Assembly: GCA_910589025.1 (NCBI GenBank)
Contig: CAJURM010000017.1
Location: 1-60,037 of the forward strand
DNA length: 60,037 nt
Reading direction: 5' to 3'
From: an uncultured Odoribacter sp.
GTDB taxonomy: Bacteria > Bacteroidota > Bacteroidia > Bacteroidales > Marinifilaceae
The notes under the pieces were generated by a model. It was not told the DNA's origin. It ran no database searches and was given only the letters and a program-made list of their open reading frames with translations. Made by a program: the position numbers and the translations under genes. Below are positions 1 through 10,200 of the stretch, one piece after another. The stretch's first letter is position 1, and every line of letters begins with the position of its first letter.

Positions 1-58
1 CAAAAGAAAGATTCTTCAAGCTTTTATTATAAAATTGCACTGGCTTGTTGACTCTACG
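1..58. other. Left flank outside the terminal direct repeat
   Basis: These bases lie outside the 18-bp repeat and do not match the sequence just inside the other repeat copy, so they are not a simple circular overlap. On the minus strand they add one proline codon and a TAG to the truncated ORF at 54-344. They may be host DNA beside an integrated element, or an assembly end. Confidence 0.5.
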
Positions 59-344
59 GTTTACATCTCGTTATCTTGTCTTCAAATTGTTTATTTTGCA
101 CATACGAACCACTGATGACAGAAAAGTTTAGATTTTTATATATTTCTATGCCGCTTTTTGTAAACTTTTCTATTATAACAATATTTCGTACTCTTCTTTT
201 TTCCTCTTCTGCTAATGCTTCATCAGAAATTTCATCATTGATGTTACCAACATCAATCTTTGTTTCGTCGTTGTTAAAAGTGGAAGTCAGAATTTCCTTT
301 AAAGAGGAAAGTTCTTGAATAACTTTGTCTATGAACACACACAT
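54..344 (-). CDS. N-terminal part of a split membrane effector (Panacea-associated)
   Basis: This ORF has 96 codons here. The first 95 join in frame, through the 18-bp repeat, to 538 codons ending at 58350, giving a 633-residue protein. As it stands it ends one codon past the repeat (Pro, then TAG). The fragment is acidic and helical, with no signal peptide. Its ATG lies 3 bp after the stop of the Panacea-like gene at 348-905, so the two are translationally coupled. The C-terminal part carries three membrane helices and resembles the architecture of the 774-residue protein at 45486-47810. The function is unknown; a toxin or defence effector is inferred from the gene pairing. The truncation may exist only in the integrated or assembled form. 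Confidence 0.75.
   Translation of the reverse strand: MCVFIDKVIQELSSLKEILTSTFNNDETKIDVGNINDEISDEALAEEEKRRVRNIVIIEKFTKSGIEIYKNLNFSVISGSYVQNKQFEDKITRCKP
59..76. repeat. 18-bp terminal direct repeat, left copy
   Basis: The sequence gtttacatctcgttatct is repeated exactly, in the same orientation, at 59966-59983. Both copies fall inside the same reading frame (I-T-R-C-K on the minus strand) of a gene split between the window ends. Recombination between them gives a 59,907-bp circle with that gene intact. The repeat behaves like an attachment core or a circular-assembly junction. Confidence 0.75.
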
Positions 345-347
345 TAA

Positions 348-905
348 TTAAGAATAAAATTGAGAGCTGGCTCTTATTAGTTCGCTTGGCATAAACTCAT
401 TTCTGCGCCCATTTCTTAATGCATAGGCATATAATAATTTCCATACAGGCCATTTATGGCTTATTTCAACTAAATCAAAGGCAGGATAAGTTACAAGTTC
501 ATTATTTGTATTCTTTAGCTCCTTGATTGCATCGTCAATTTGAGTACGGATACCGGAGTCCAATATACGGAAATATTCGCTGCTGTTCAGATTCTCGTTA
601 ATAGAAATATGGTCATTGTATATTGAATACATTTTCAGATCATTTATATTATCGTATATTTGCCCTTCAACAGGACCATAAGGTAATGCATAAAATCTGT
701 CGAAAACAGTGAGGAGATCATTAGGTTTTTGGGTCTCCGATATTTTTTGTGAGTTTACTGCTGATACGAAAAAGTGTAATTTAAAAATTTTCAGCTTGCT
801 AAAATTTGAACAGATGATACTCGGCTCTTCATTTTTAAGAGATTTATACCATTCAATCAGTTTGCTTATGATATACTCAAAAGCTAATAATTTGGATTCC
901 TCCAT
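348..905 (-). CDS. Panacea-like (SocA/DUF4065-type) antitoxin-domain protein
   Basis: A 185-residue soluble protein. Residues about 48-95 read like a Panacea domain: a K-L-x-x-F-K-L-H-F segment, then F-x-R-F-x-A-L-P-Y-G-P-V and D-I-Y-like residues. Near the C terminus is I-S-H-K-W-P-V-W, matching the family's TH...W ending. The 190-residue protein at 44856-45428 has the same order of motifs, and each is followed directly by a large protein with C-terminal membrane helices. Known Panacea proteins neutralise varied toxins, many of them membrane-acting. By analogy this one would restrain the effector starting 3 bp downstream. The antitoxin role is inferred from family and gene order. Confidence 0.7.
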   Translation of the reverse strand: MEESKLLAFEYIISKLIEWYKSLKNEEPSIICSNFSKLKIFKLHFFVSAVNSQKISETQKPNDLLTVFDRFYALPYGPVEGQIYDNINDLKMYSIYNDHISINENLNSSEYFRILDSGIRTQIDDAIKELKNTNNELVTYPAFDLVEISHKWPVWKLLYAYALRNGRRNEFMPSELIRASSQFYS

Positions 906-952
906 AGTAAGATAATTATACTGTATCTACGATTAAACACAGAATTATGATA

Positions 953-977
953 CAAATATGACATTTTAAATTGCAAA
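953..977 (-). promoter_or_regulatory. Possible promoter of the antitoxin/effector pair
   Basis: On the minus strand a TTTG (974-977) precedes a CATATTTG (953-960), close to the Bacteroides -33/-7 pattern but with a spacer shorter than the usual 19 or so. It lies about 50 bp before the ATG at 905. Confidence 0.35.
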
Positions 978-1036
978 AACAAAATTCCGTGGTAATAAAT
1001 CGTATTTTGTAGCTTTCTTCCTGAAGTCAAAGTAAA

Positions 1037-1064
1037 GGGAGACCCGTTTCGGGTCTCCCTTTTT
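1037..1064. terminator. Hairpin terminator after the giant-lipoprotein operon
   Basis: A perfect 10-bp stem (gggagacccg / cgggtctccc) with a 3-nt loop, flanked by T-rich sequence on both sides. It sits 16 bp beyond the stop of the 1775-residue lipoprotein gene and can end that leftward transcript before the antitoxin gene. Confidence 0.8.
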
Positions 1065-1079
1065 CTCATCCATTTGAAA

Positions 1080-4000
1080 TTACTCTTGAAATTTTATGGC
1101 TGTAATTATCATTTCATTGATGACGGATTGCAGTTCGCTTTCCGTAAACTCTCCGATTTTCATTTTTGATTTTTTCATTTCGGTACTGAAAGATGATAAT
1201 CCGGCAAACCCGTATATTGATAAACCTTCGAGTCGTGTTCCTCCTGAAGAGTTCAGGTCGAAATCCAGGTATACGTTATATTTTGCGCCTTTGTAAAGGT
1301 TGAATGTGGCTTGTTTGACGTACCTGTCTGGTCCGGAGGCATCGGAAAATGTCCGGACGGTGATTAACTTCTGGCTGGTATAAGTTCCTTCCGTATCTTC
1401 GATATGCATGGTTACACTTCCTTCAAGGGTATTTTGTAAGTTGCTTGCTACCAATTCCAGTCGGAAATGGTGTTGAACGGTGGGACGGCTGAAGTTCGCC
1501 CTTACGCTCTTGTTGGCGTTCATGGTGATGGTGATGGTTTTGTTTGTTCCTGTGGCGTCTCCTTCCCATCCGTTGAACTCCCATCCTTCTGCGGGAGTTG
1601 CCGTTAAGGTTACTACGGTTCCCGATTTATATATTTTGTTTATACTTGTGGGTAGTGTAGAAATTTCTCCTTGTCCGATGACACTTGTTCTTAAGGTTCG
1701 GTCAGGGAGTTCTGTAACAATGATGGCGGTGGAAACGGAAGCGCTGCTCCCCCATTTGTTCGTTGCCGTCGTGGTGGCTGACCAGGTACCGGACCTTAAT
1801 GCCAGCATCTCTAATTTGTTTTGTACTCCGGACGCGATGTTTATGCTGTTGTTGGCTCTTGCACTGAAAGTGCGGGCGGTGCTGCCGCTGATGCTGTTGC
1901 CGTTGAACTTAACTTCCCCGTTGAAATTGCTGTTATCGACTGTAATATTTGCACTGAGTTCCTCCCCTTTTTCATCGTTTGCCGTGAGCTGGAACGGAAT
2001 GAATTCGTTGATGTATCCGTTTTTGCTGGTGGCGTCGGCGGTTAGTCTTACCGTGGGGGCTTTGACGTCGAAGGTCATTTCCTGCATGGCTTCACCGTTT
2101 TGGTCGTCGTAGACGAATAAACGCAGGGGTACGGTACCTATGCTTGCGGGAGTGTAACGCACGTAGGTGTGGTCTTTGTCGGGCAGGGTGAACTTCCCTC
2201 CTGCGTAATTGTTCCAGTGGCTGTTGTCTGAGCTTATCTCGAGTTTGTCCCCGTCGTTCCATCCGATGATTTGGTATTTGAAGCTACCGCTGTATCCGGG
2301 TTTGGACACGGTGAAGAAGAAATTATAAGGTTCCTCTACCGGAATGCTGTTCTTGCGTGTGACATCGACGGCGATGGCGGAGGTTACGGTTCTGAATGTC
2401 ACTTCCTGTGATTTTTCGTTGTTCCATTTGTCCCGGATGACGATTCTGACTTTGACGTTCTGTCCGATATAGTCGGGGTTGCTGACGGTCAGGCGTACTT
2501 CTCCGGTGGCGAGCCCCGAAGGATTGTTCTTGATGGTTCCCGTCTCGGTCTGTATCCCTCCCCCTCCTGCACGTAATGAGCGGGGGGTGACGTCGGATGT
2601 TCCGATTACTCCTGCAGCGGCTGGTTCGAGGGTAATCCAGTAGTTGAAGTCGTCGTTGTAGTTGGCCTTTGAAACATTGTATGTGAATTTGTAGGTTTGT
2701 CCCAGTGATGTTTCGTTTGTTCCGGACGTGTTCACACCTGCCAGGAACAGTGTTAGTTCGGGATTGGCTACCGTGAACCTGATTGTTTTGCTTTCCGTGG
2801 TTCCGAAATTGTCCGTTACCGTGAAGGTAAGGCTGCATTCCCCTTCCCTGTTCGGGGAAAAGGTGACGGGAAGTCCGTTTTTGATGGAGCTGTAGGGGAC
2901 TTCCTTCCCTGTCCCGTCATAGTTGTTCCCGCTTACGGTTATGGCTCCTGACGTTGTCGGGGTGATGGAGTAGGTCAGGGTTTTGTTGTCGGGGTAGTTG
3001 GCTTTGGTGGCCTTGAAGATGAACTGTACCGGGTTGTTCAGGATGCAACTTGCCGTGTGGTTCGGGAAACTGATTTCAATGGGGGTGTTTTTTACACTGA
3101 AGACGACTTGTTTTTCCGCAGTTTTCCCATGGTCGTCCCGGAGTTTCAGGTTCAGTATGGTTGTCCCGGTTGCGTTGGGGATGAACGTGACGAGATTGGA
3201 AGGGTTGGAAAGGGTGATTTCCGTTCCGTTGTACTCCTGGCCGTTTAACTTTATGGTTCCTCTTCCGGCGGGAATCTGTTCGATTTGGCAATGGAAATTG
3301 CCGGAGTAGTTTTCTTTGCTGACGGTAAAGTTGAAATCGGATGAACCGTTGACGAAAACTTCCTGGCTATGGTTGGTGATGTCTACTTCAACCGCCGGGT
3401 TCAGTGTTATGAAGATGACATTTTTTTCCGAAAGTCCTCCCAGTTCGTCATATACTTTTAGGCTCAGCATGTTTAAGCCTTCGGTTGTGGATGTGAATTC
3501 CACGGTTGACAGGGCGGGGTTTGTCAGGGGGATTTTTTCCCCGCTGTAAGCGCTGCCGTTTAACTTTATTGTCCCGTTGTTTTCCGGCGTCTGGAGGATT
3601 TCTATCTGATAGTTTCCGCTGTAATTGGGTTTCAGTATGCCGAAATTGAAAGTTGTGGGAATCCCGTATGTGATTTTTGACGCCTGGTTGCTCAGGATGA
3701 TGTCGAATTCGGAATTTTTGACGTTGAATGACAGCTCCTTGTCCGCTTCTCCTCCGTTTTCGTCGTATACTGTTACGTTCATTTTCATGTCCCCGATGGT
3801 TTTGGGGGTGAACTGTACTTTGGTGTTGTTGATGTTTGTTATTTCGGTTTTTCCGCCTGTATATTCCTGGCCGTTGATTCTGAATGTACCGGAAGCGACC
3901 GGATCGGTGGTGATTTCAAACAGGAATGTACCGTCGTAGTCTTTTTTGGAAACGGAGAAGTTGAAGGAGGTTTCCTTGTCAATGGTAAGTCCCGTTTCCT

Positions 4001-6407
4001 GGTTGCTTACAATAAGGCTTACCGGATTGTTGACAACGCGGTAATTCAGTGTTCTGGTCAGCTTTCCGGAATAGTCGTCGCTGATGTTGATATTGAAAAG
4101 GATTTCACCGCTTACGGAGGGCGTAAAGGAAATTTTAGTGTTTTTCGGGTTGCTCAGCGCTTGCCGCCCTCCGTTGTATTCCGTATCGTTGACTTTTATC
4201 TTTCCGGCATTCAGCGGTGTGGTGGTCAGGCTGTAGTGGAAACCTCCGTTATAGTGTTCTTTGCTGACGGCTAAATTGAATATGTTTTCCGTCTTCATGG
4301 AAATTTGTGAAACGAAATCCGTGATTTCCGTCCGTATTTCCGGGTTGGAAACGGTGAAAATGAATGATTTGCTGATTTCTCCCCCGTATTCATCCGAGGC
4401 TTTGATTGTGAATATGACGTTTCCTTCTACCCCGGGAGTGAATCCTACGACTGCTGTCGTGTTGTTTTTCAGCGTGGAGAGTCCGGGGAAATAGGTTTCT
4501 CCGTTTACCTTGATGTTTCCTGCGTATTCCGGTTCGGTGGAGAGGGTGTATGTGAACGCTTTTTCTCCGAAATTGGGTTTATTAACGGTGAACTCGAATG
4601 TTGATTCCTGGTTGAAGATGATATCCTTCCGGTAGTTTGTGACGGAGATTTCAGCATCGGTGTTACTTACGGAAAAAACGAGGTTTTCACTGATAACGCC
4701 TCCGAAATCGTCATAAACGTTTATTTGCAGGTTTATCTCTCCCGTTACGGAGGGGAAGAATGATACCTGCGTGTTGGCGGCATCGCTTATTTCTGTTTTC
4801 CCTCCGGAGTAATCCTTGTTGTTTACGGACAGTTTTCCGGGGGTTCCGTTGGAGTTTTCGGCGCTCAGGATAAGTTCGTATTTGAATTTTCCTGTATAGT
4901 TGGGTTTTTCTATGGAGAAGTTGAATGTTGTTTCCGCCAGAAGGGCCACGGACGGTTTGTGGTTTGATACGGTAATTTTTGCCGGAGAGTTGCTGACGTT
5001 GAATTTCAGTTTTTCCGTTGTTTCGCTATCGTAGTCATCGTATACTTTCAGTAATAAAGTCATTTCTCCGGTTTTATCCGGAATGAAGCTGATTAGTGTA
5101 TTGGTCGGGGATGTGATTTCTGTTTTCCCTCCGGTATACTCTTCTCCGTTTATTTTGACGGTGGCGCAGTTTATCGGTGCCTGTTCGAGGGCGAAATAAT
5201 ATTTTCCTTTATAGTTTTTCTTGAAAACGGAGAAATTGATGTTCCGTGTTTCATGTATCGTTGCCGTGGTGTCGTAATTGCTGAGTGTGATGGTCACGGG
5301 ACTTTTCTTGGCGGTAAAGCGGGCTGTGTCCTTTTGTGTCGTGTTGTATTTGTCCTTGACAATGAATTCAAGTTCAACGGCTCCTGATTCTTCGGGTGTG
5401 AACTCGCACACGTTTTCTCCCTTTTGCAACTGGAGGACGCTGCCTACCTGGATTTCATTGTTGTTGATTTTGCATGTTCCGGAATTTTTAAGGTTACGGT
5501 ACGTTATGTTGTAGGTGTTGGTTTCGTAGTTGTCTTCATCGTCAATATTGATGATGAAATTGTTTGTGGAGCCTATGGCGGCTACGCTGTCGGCGATGGC
5601 CCTGACTTTATAGTTCGGGAGTTCCACTTTCAGGGGAACGCTGAGATCCTGGCTGTATCCGTATTCGTTTTCAATTTGCAGCAGGATGATGTTTTCCCCT
5701 TCTTCCTCCGGTTTGTAATGGAGTTTGTTTTTGCCGACTTTTATTCTGAACGGGCTGTCGTTTTCTCCGGCACGTGTGGATATGGAATCCTCTGCACTGA
5801 GATTTTTTGAATATATTACGGAGTCGTTTCCGTCACCTATGAAAGCGACATATCCTTTCCCTTTCAGGACGGCGATTCTGGCGTTGAATTCATTTGTTGT
5901 ATTGGAATCTTTCTGTACGACGTTCAGATCGAAGGCGGACGTCTTGTTGATAAGGATTTTTTCCGGAAGATTTTCCGTTTTTGCTTCAAATACAAGGTCG
6001 TTTGCCGTCAGTATATATGCTGCTTCGGTAAAGTATTCCTCGTTTTCGAACCGGAATTTGATCTTATGTTCGCCGAGAACGAGGGGTATGAATGACAGCT
6101 TCACTTTGTCAAGGTTGATGTCGACGGTTTCACCGCGGTGTAATTTTATTCCGTTGATGATTACGTCACCGCTTCCTTCCACGACCTGGTAACTGAATTT
6201 GTATTTTCCGTGGTTAGGGTCGTTTTTTTTGATTTTCAGTTCTACGGGTACGGGGGTGTTGGCAAAAATGCTGCCTTCTGTGGGGGAGCTCATTTCAATT
6301 TGGCACCGGTAGTCTACTATCGGGTCGAGCTTGTCGTCGTGACAAGCGATAAGCAGGTACATTATAAAAATGAATATGCCTGCGGAAAATTTAAAGAAAT
6401 GTTTCAT
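1080..6407 (-). CDS. Giant Ig-repeat surface lipoprotein (1775 aa)
   Basis: The N terminus is a lipoprotein signal with lipobox L-I-A-C at residues 19-22, followed by acidic residues, so the mature protein should be outer-membrane anchored and possibly surface exposed. Residues about 30-1550 are some 14 tandem Ig-like units of 95-110 residues. Each contains an F-x-F-x-V-x-K-x-x-Y-x-G strand, a G-x-I-K-V-N-G-x-x-Y-x-G-G turn and a V-x-F-T-P ... V-x-D-x-x-G ending. This pattern recalls the single-domain TraQ/DUF3872 conjugation proteins. Residues near 1570-1640 match an InlB/Flg_new-type beta repeat (T-A-T-P-A-E-G-W-E-F-x-G-W), and an unrecognised C-terminal domain follows. It is the last gene of the leftward operon. 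A role in cell contact or mating-pair stability is inference. Confidence 0.8.
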   Translation of the reverse strand: MKHFFKFSAGIFIFIMYLLIACHDDKLDPIVDYRCQIEMSSPTEGSIFANTPVPVELKIKKNDPNHGKYKFSYQVVEGSGDVIINGIKLHRGETVDINLDKVKLSFIPLVLGEHKIKFRFENEEYFTEAAYILTANDLVFEAKTENLPEKILINKTSAFDLNVVQKDSNTTNEFNARIAVLKGKGYVAFIGDGNDSVIYSKNLSAEDSISTRAGENDSPFRIKVGKNKLHYKPEEEGENIILLQIENEYGYSQDLSVPLKVELPNYKVRAIADSVAAIGSTNNFIINIDDEDNYETNTYNITYRNLKNSGTCKINNNEIQVGSVLQLQKGENVCEFTPEESGAVELEFIVKDKYNTTQKDTARFTAKKSPVTITLSNYDTTATIHETRNINFSVFKKNYKGKYYFALEQAPINCATVKINGEEYTGGKTEITSPTNTLISFIPDKTGEMTLLLKVYDDYDSETTEKLKFNVSNSPAKITVSNHKPSVALLAETTFNFSIEKPNYTGKFKYELILSAENSNGTPGKLSVNNKDYSGGKTEISDAANTQVSFFPSVTGEINLQINVYDDFGGVISENLVFSVSNTDAEISVTNYRKDIIFNQESTFEFTVNKPNFGEKAFTYTLSTEPEYAGNIKVNGETYFPGLSTLKNNTTAVVGFTPGVEGNVIFTIKASDEYGGEISKSFIFTVSNPEIRTEITDFVSQISMKTENIFNLAVSKEHYNGGFHYSLTTTPLNAGKIKVNDTEYNGGRQALSNPKNTKISFTPSVSGEILFNINISDDYSGKLTRTLNYRVVNNPVSLIVSNQETGLTIDKETSFNFSVSKKDYDGTFLFEITTDPVASGTFRINGQEYTGGKTEITNINNTKVQFTPKTIGDMKMNVTVYDENGGEADKELSFNVKNSEFDIILSNQASKITYGIPTTFNFGILKPNYSGNYQIEILQTPENNGTIKLNGSAYSGEKIPLTNPALSTVEFTSTTEGLNMLSLKVYDELGGLSEKNVIFITLNPAVEVDITNHSQEVFVNGSSDFNFTVSKENYSGNFHCQIEQIPAGRGTIKLNGQEYNGTEITLSNPSNLVTFIPNATGTTILNLKLRDDHGKTAEKQVVFSVKNTPIEISFPNHTASCILNNPVQFIFKATKANYPDNKTLTYSITPTTSGAITVSGNNYDGTGKEVPYSSIKNGLPVTFSPNREGECSLTFTVTDNFGTTESKTIRFTVANPELTLFLAGVNTSGTNETSLGQTYKFTYNVSKANYNDDFNYWITLEPAAAGVIGTSDVTPRSLRAGGGGIQTETGTIKNNPSGLATGEVRLTVSNPDYIGQNVKVRIVIRDKWNNEKSQEVTFRTVTSAIAVDVTRKNSIPVEEPYNFFFTVSKPGYSGSFKYQIIGWNDGDKLEISSDNSHWNNYAGGKFTLPDKDHTYVRYTPASIGTVPLRLFVYDDQNGEAMQEMTFDVKAPTVRLTADATSKNGYINEFIPFQLTANDEKGEELSANITVDNSNFNGEVKFNGNSISGSTARTFSARANNSINIASGVQNKLEMLALRSGTWSATTTATNKWGSSASVSTAIIVTELPDRTLRTSVIGQGEISTLPTSINKIYKSGTVVTLTATPAEGWEFNGWEGDATGTNKTITITMNANKSVRANFSRPTVQHHFRLELVASNLQNTLEGSVTMHIEDTEGTYTSQKLITVRTFSDASGPDRYVKQATFNLYKGAKYNVYLDFDLNSSGGTRLEGLSIYGFAGLSSFSTEMKKSKMKIGEFTESELQSVINEMIITAIKFQE

Positions 6408-6440
6408 TTTGATAGTTTTTAGTGTTTATGTTTGTTTCGT

Positions 6441-7247
6441 TCATGATTGTTTCCTTGTTTTCTTTCTCTTTTTTCCGGTAGTAAATGCCTCCAGTTGCGG
6501 GTCCTTTTCATTGAGGAACTCGTAGTCTTCCCTGTACAGTAGGAGGTTAGCCGGAATGCGGATGTTGTTTTCCTTCAGGAGGTGTTTCATTCCGTCCGCG
6601 ATGAAGAGGTAGTCTTTTGCCTTTTTCTTGAATGCCAGGGCTTCTTTTCTTGCCTGGAGGGTTTTGTCTGCTTGCTTGGAGAAATCCAGGGTGGTTCTGA
6701 AGCTGTAGTCCCGTTCGTCGTTGACTTCTGTTTGAAGTTGCCGGAGGGCTGTCTGATGCTTCTCCCTTTCTTCCTGAAGTTCCATCCGGTGTCTTTCCCT
6801 CTCCTCTTTCAGAGCTGTTGCCAGATGAATGACGATGTCTGGATAGGCTTCTATTTTTTCGATGGTTTCGGATGTCATGTATGCCCCGTGCCGTCGGATG
6901 GACGGGAGCACTTCCGATGTTACCCAGTGTTTGAATTTTTTGGCGGTAGGTAGTTTGCTTGAAAGGATAAGACTGTACAGTCCGCTTTCATTAATAACTA
7001 TCAAACCGCGACAGGGAATTTCAAAACTACCGTTTTGGTAGTTTTGATTTTCAAAGGTCGTGTTTTGCGACCTTTGTAGAATTGATCTGTCTTCTTTGTC
7101 AATGTGTTTAATAATCGCGTCTTTTGTATTGTTGTACCCTAACGCTTCTGCGACGTCTTTCCCGACAAACCAGGGTTCGTCATTGATTTGTACGGTCCGG
7201 ATTTCTCCGAACTCGCTGTTCTTGAATATTTGAATTTTGTTTTCCAT
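6441..7247 (-). CDS. BRO-N domain protein with shared C-terminal cassette
   Basis: 268 residues. Residues 1-115 are a BRO-N (baculovirus repeated ORF / phage antirepressor) DNA-binding domain with W-F-V-G-K-D-V-A-E-A-L-G-Y near the start and S-G-L-Y-S-L-I-L-S-S-K in the middle. A charged coiled coil follows at about 125-180. The last 90 residues or so (from D-Y-S-F-R-T-T-L-D-F) are nearly identical to the ends of the proteins at 11810, 31159 and 40521. The four share M-E-N-x-I-Q-I-F at the start but carry either BRO-N or KilA-N heads. The gene lies between the two giant lipoproteins, 33 bp upstream of the 1775-residue one. Regulation of transcription is the family expectation; the target is unknown. 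Confidence 0.8.
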   Translation of the reverse strand: MENKIQIFKNSEFGEIRTVQINDEPWFVGKDVAEALGYNNTKDAIIKHIDKEDRSILQRSQNTTFENQNYQNGSFEIPCRGLIVINESGLYSLILSSKLPTAKKFKHWVTSEVLPSIRRHGAYMTSETIEKIEAYPDIVIHLATALKEERERHRMELQEEREKHQTALRQLQTEVNDERDYSFRTTLDFSKQADKTLQARKEALAFKKKAKDYLFIADGMKHLLKENNIRIPANLLLYREDYEFLNEKDPQLEAFTTGKKRKKTRKQS

Positions 7248-7282
7248 GTTGGTTGTTGTTTTGATGTTTCTGTTGTTGTTTG

Positions 7283-10200
7283 TTATTGTGAGATAAACAG
7301 GATATTGTCCGAGATGATACTGTTTTTTCCTTCCGTAAGGCTGATGGACAGGTGGAATGTACCTTGGGGGATGAAAGTGACTGTTGCCTCTTCATCCGGA
7401 GCCAGGTAGACTCCTTCCGACAGGGGGATGCCGTTTACTTTTATGTCGCTTATCTCTCCGCTTGATGCCGGGGATTTGTAAATGCCTACTTTTGCCCGTT
7501 TGATATCGCCGCCGTCGGAACTGTATGAAAACTTGAATGTCGCTGTTTTGTTTTCTTCGGCATGGTATTCCCGTGCGTCTGTATTTATTTTGTAGGGGGA
7601 GGGTTCGATGTCGCAGTAAACGGCGAGTCTGCAATTCCTTATGTCGTTGGCCAGGGGTTTGCATGAATAGGGATTGTCATCAATCGGATGGAATTGGTAA
7701 AAGGTCGGTTCTTCTGTTCCCGGATACGGGTATGAACAGTTCCGGAGATAGCACTGGGAGGAACTTTTGACATCAAGGACCGTTGTGTTTGTGACGGTAT
7801 GGATGAATTTATATCCCCAGTTGATTTTTATCCCTTCCGTGCGGCTGTATTTTAAGTATATCGGGGAAACGTTGTGTGCCCGCAGGAAAATATGTTCCTG
7901 TTTCTGTTCATCGACGGGTGTTGTCCCTTCGTAAACGTAAACGGGGAATGTTGCGTTCCCCAGGGCTATCGAACCGTTTGGATTTCCGCCGGAGACGGTA
8001 ATGTGTTCCGTATTGGAGAAAACTGTTTCATAGTCGTTGATACGTCCTTCCCCGTCATGTCCCAGAAAGTGGATGTCTCCGATGTAACTTTCGAAATGGC
8101 TGCTGTCGTTTACAAGGGAGGGGGCTCTGTTCAGTGTGTATTCTACCGGAATTGTCAGTATTTCCACATTATTGGAATGGACGTCGGTGCTGATGCTCCG
8201 GGTATTGGTAAAACCGAATTCATCGGTTACGGAAACGGTGAATTCAACGCTGCCTTTACTGTCCGGGATGTATGAGACGGGGATTGTTGTTCCGGATTTG
8301 CAGTTTATCCGTGCCGGGGACGGAGTCTGGCTTCCGTTAATCCGGAAGTCTGAGATGTTGCCGTTTGCGCTGATGTTTACCTCCAGGGCGGACGGGAAGA
8401 AATCTTTGGTGATTTGGATGTTAAACTGCTCTTCCTTGTTTGTGAAGGTCGTTTCATTAAAATTATTGAACAGGATTTCCGCATCCCGGTTTACTACCGT
8501 ATAATGGAATCGCTGTATTGCGGACTGTCCGTATTTGTCGATGATGATTACGTCGAAAATGACATCCTCTGTATTTTGGGGGGATGTCAGGAATGTCAGC
8601 TCCGGAGAAGAGGCCGGCACTTTATGTTTTTCTCCGGAAGTGTAAGGGATCTTCTGTTCGTTGGTAAGGGTAAACTTTCCGGAAAGTTCGCTTATCTCAT
8701 AGGTAAAACTGTCCCGGCTGCTGTAGTTTTCTTCTTCAAGTGTCAGTTTGCTTTTTCCGGAAGAATATACGTATATTTCCCCTCTTTCCTTTTCGGCGTG
8801 GAGAATGATGGGGTATTTTATGGTGTTTAGGCTGTTGAAGCGGATTTGTTTTTCTTTGCTGACACCTGATATTTTATCCCTTATGCCGACGGTTACTGTG
8901 ATTTTTCCGGTAGTCGAGGGTTTGAACACGACGTTTACGGCTTTTCCCGCGCTGATATTTTTTTCCTCTCCGTATTCTTCGGAGTTGATATAAAATTTTC
9001 CGGCGCCGGAGGGTGTGGTGCTTAGGCTAAGAAGCATGTCCTTCCCGCTTTCGTGGGAGGCTGTCACGATGAAGTTTGTGCTTCCGCTGATATCGGCGGC
9101 GGGGTTGTAAACGTTCAGTTCCATGGCGGGCATGGCGGGTGTGATGTGGATGTCCTTTTCCACGCTCCCGCCCCATTCGTCATATACTTTTATGTGGAGG
9201 TTACCGTTGGTGTAGGCTGTTATTTTAAGTTCGTTGCTTCCGCCGTTGATTTCCGTTTTTCCCCCGGTATATTCTTTCCCGTTCAGTTGTATCGGCAGGT
9301 CCGCTCCGCTGATTTCCGCGTGGTATTTGCCGGAGTAGTGGTCTTTTGTTACCGAGAAGCTGATGGCGGTTTCCTGCCCGGCGATTATTTTGGACGGCGG
9401 ATTGACGGATACTTCCGTTTCCGGATTCTGGATGTCGTACGACAGCTTTTCTGTAATCCGGTTGCCGTTTTCATCGGATATGGTTATGGTGGTTTCCGCT
9501 TTCCCCGGTTTTTGCGGCAGGAAGCTTATTTTGATGTTCTCTTTGTCCGTAACGGGTATTTTATTGCCGTTGCGGCACTCCTCGCCGTTTATTCTGAATT
9601 CTCCTTCGGCCATTCCTTCCGTGTAGGCTTGGCAGAAGAATGTGCCGTTATAGTCTTTTTTATCAACGGAAAGATAAGCCGTATTTTCGACGCCGGGCAG
9701 GGTGGTTGGGAAAAATTCTTTAATATTCAGGGTTATCGGTGATTCCGTTACGGTATATTCAAATTTTATGTTTTCGCTGTTGCCTTCACCGTCCCGGATG
9801 CTTAGTGACACTTCCTGTTTCCCGGGATGGAGGAAAGACAGGGATACGGGTATTTCCCTGTCTGACGGGATGTTTCGCTCCTCTCCTTCCGAATAGTTTT
9901 CTCCGTCTATTTTATACAGGGTATTGCCTGCCGGATTGCCTGAGAAGCGGCATTGCAGCATGCTGCTGGCGGAGGGGCTTGAAACCTTGAAGCGGGCATA
10001 AATGGGGACGGAGGTTTTGATGTTGGGGTTTCCGTTTTGGAAATCTGAAACGGAAATATCCATTTTCGTGGTACTTACGGAAAAAACGAGGTCTTTCGTC
10101 ATCACTGCTCCGGAACTTGACGTTATTTCGAGGGTTATGACGACTTCTCCCGTGGCTGACGGGATGAATTCCAGGTAATTGCTGGTGTTTGCGGGACATG

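Noticed and set aside
1480..2112. Long rightward frames opposite the giant lipoproteins (also 5725-6192, 9053-9742)
   Set aside because: They lie antisense to clearly repeated, signal-bearing coding sequence and have low-complexity Val/Leu/Ser translations with no RBS.
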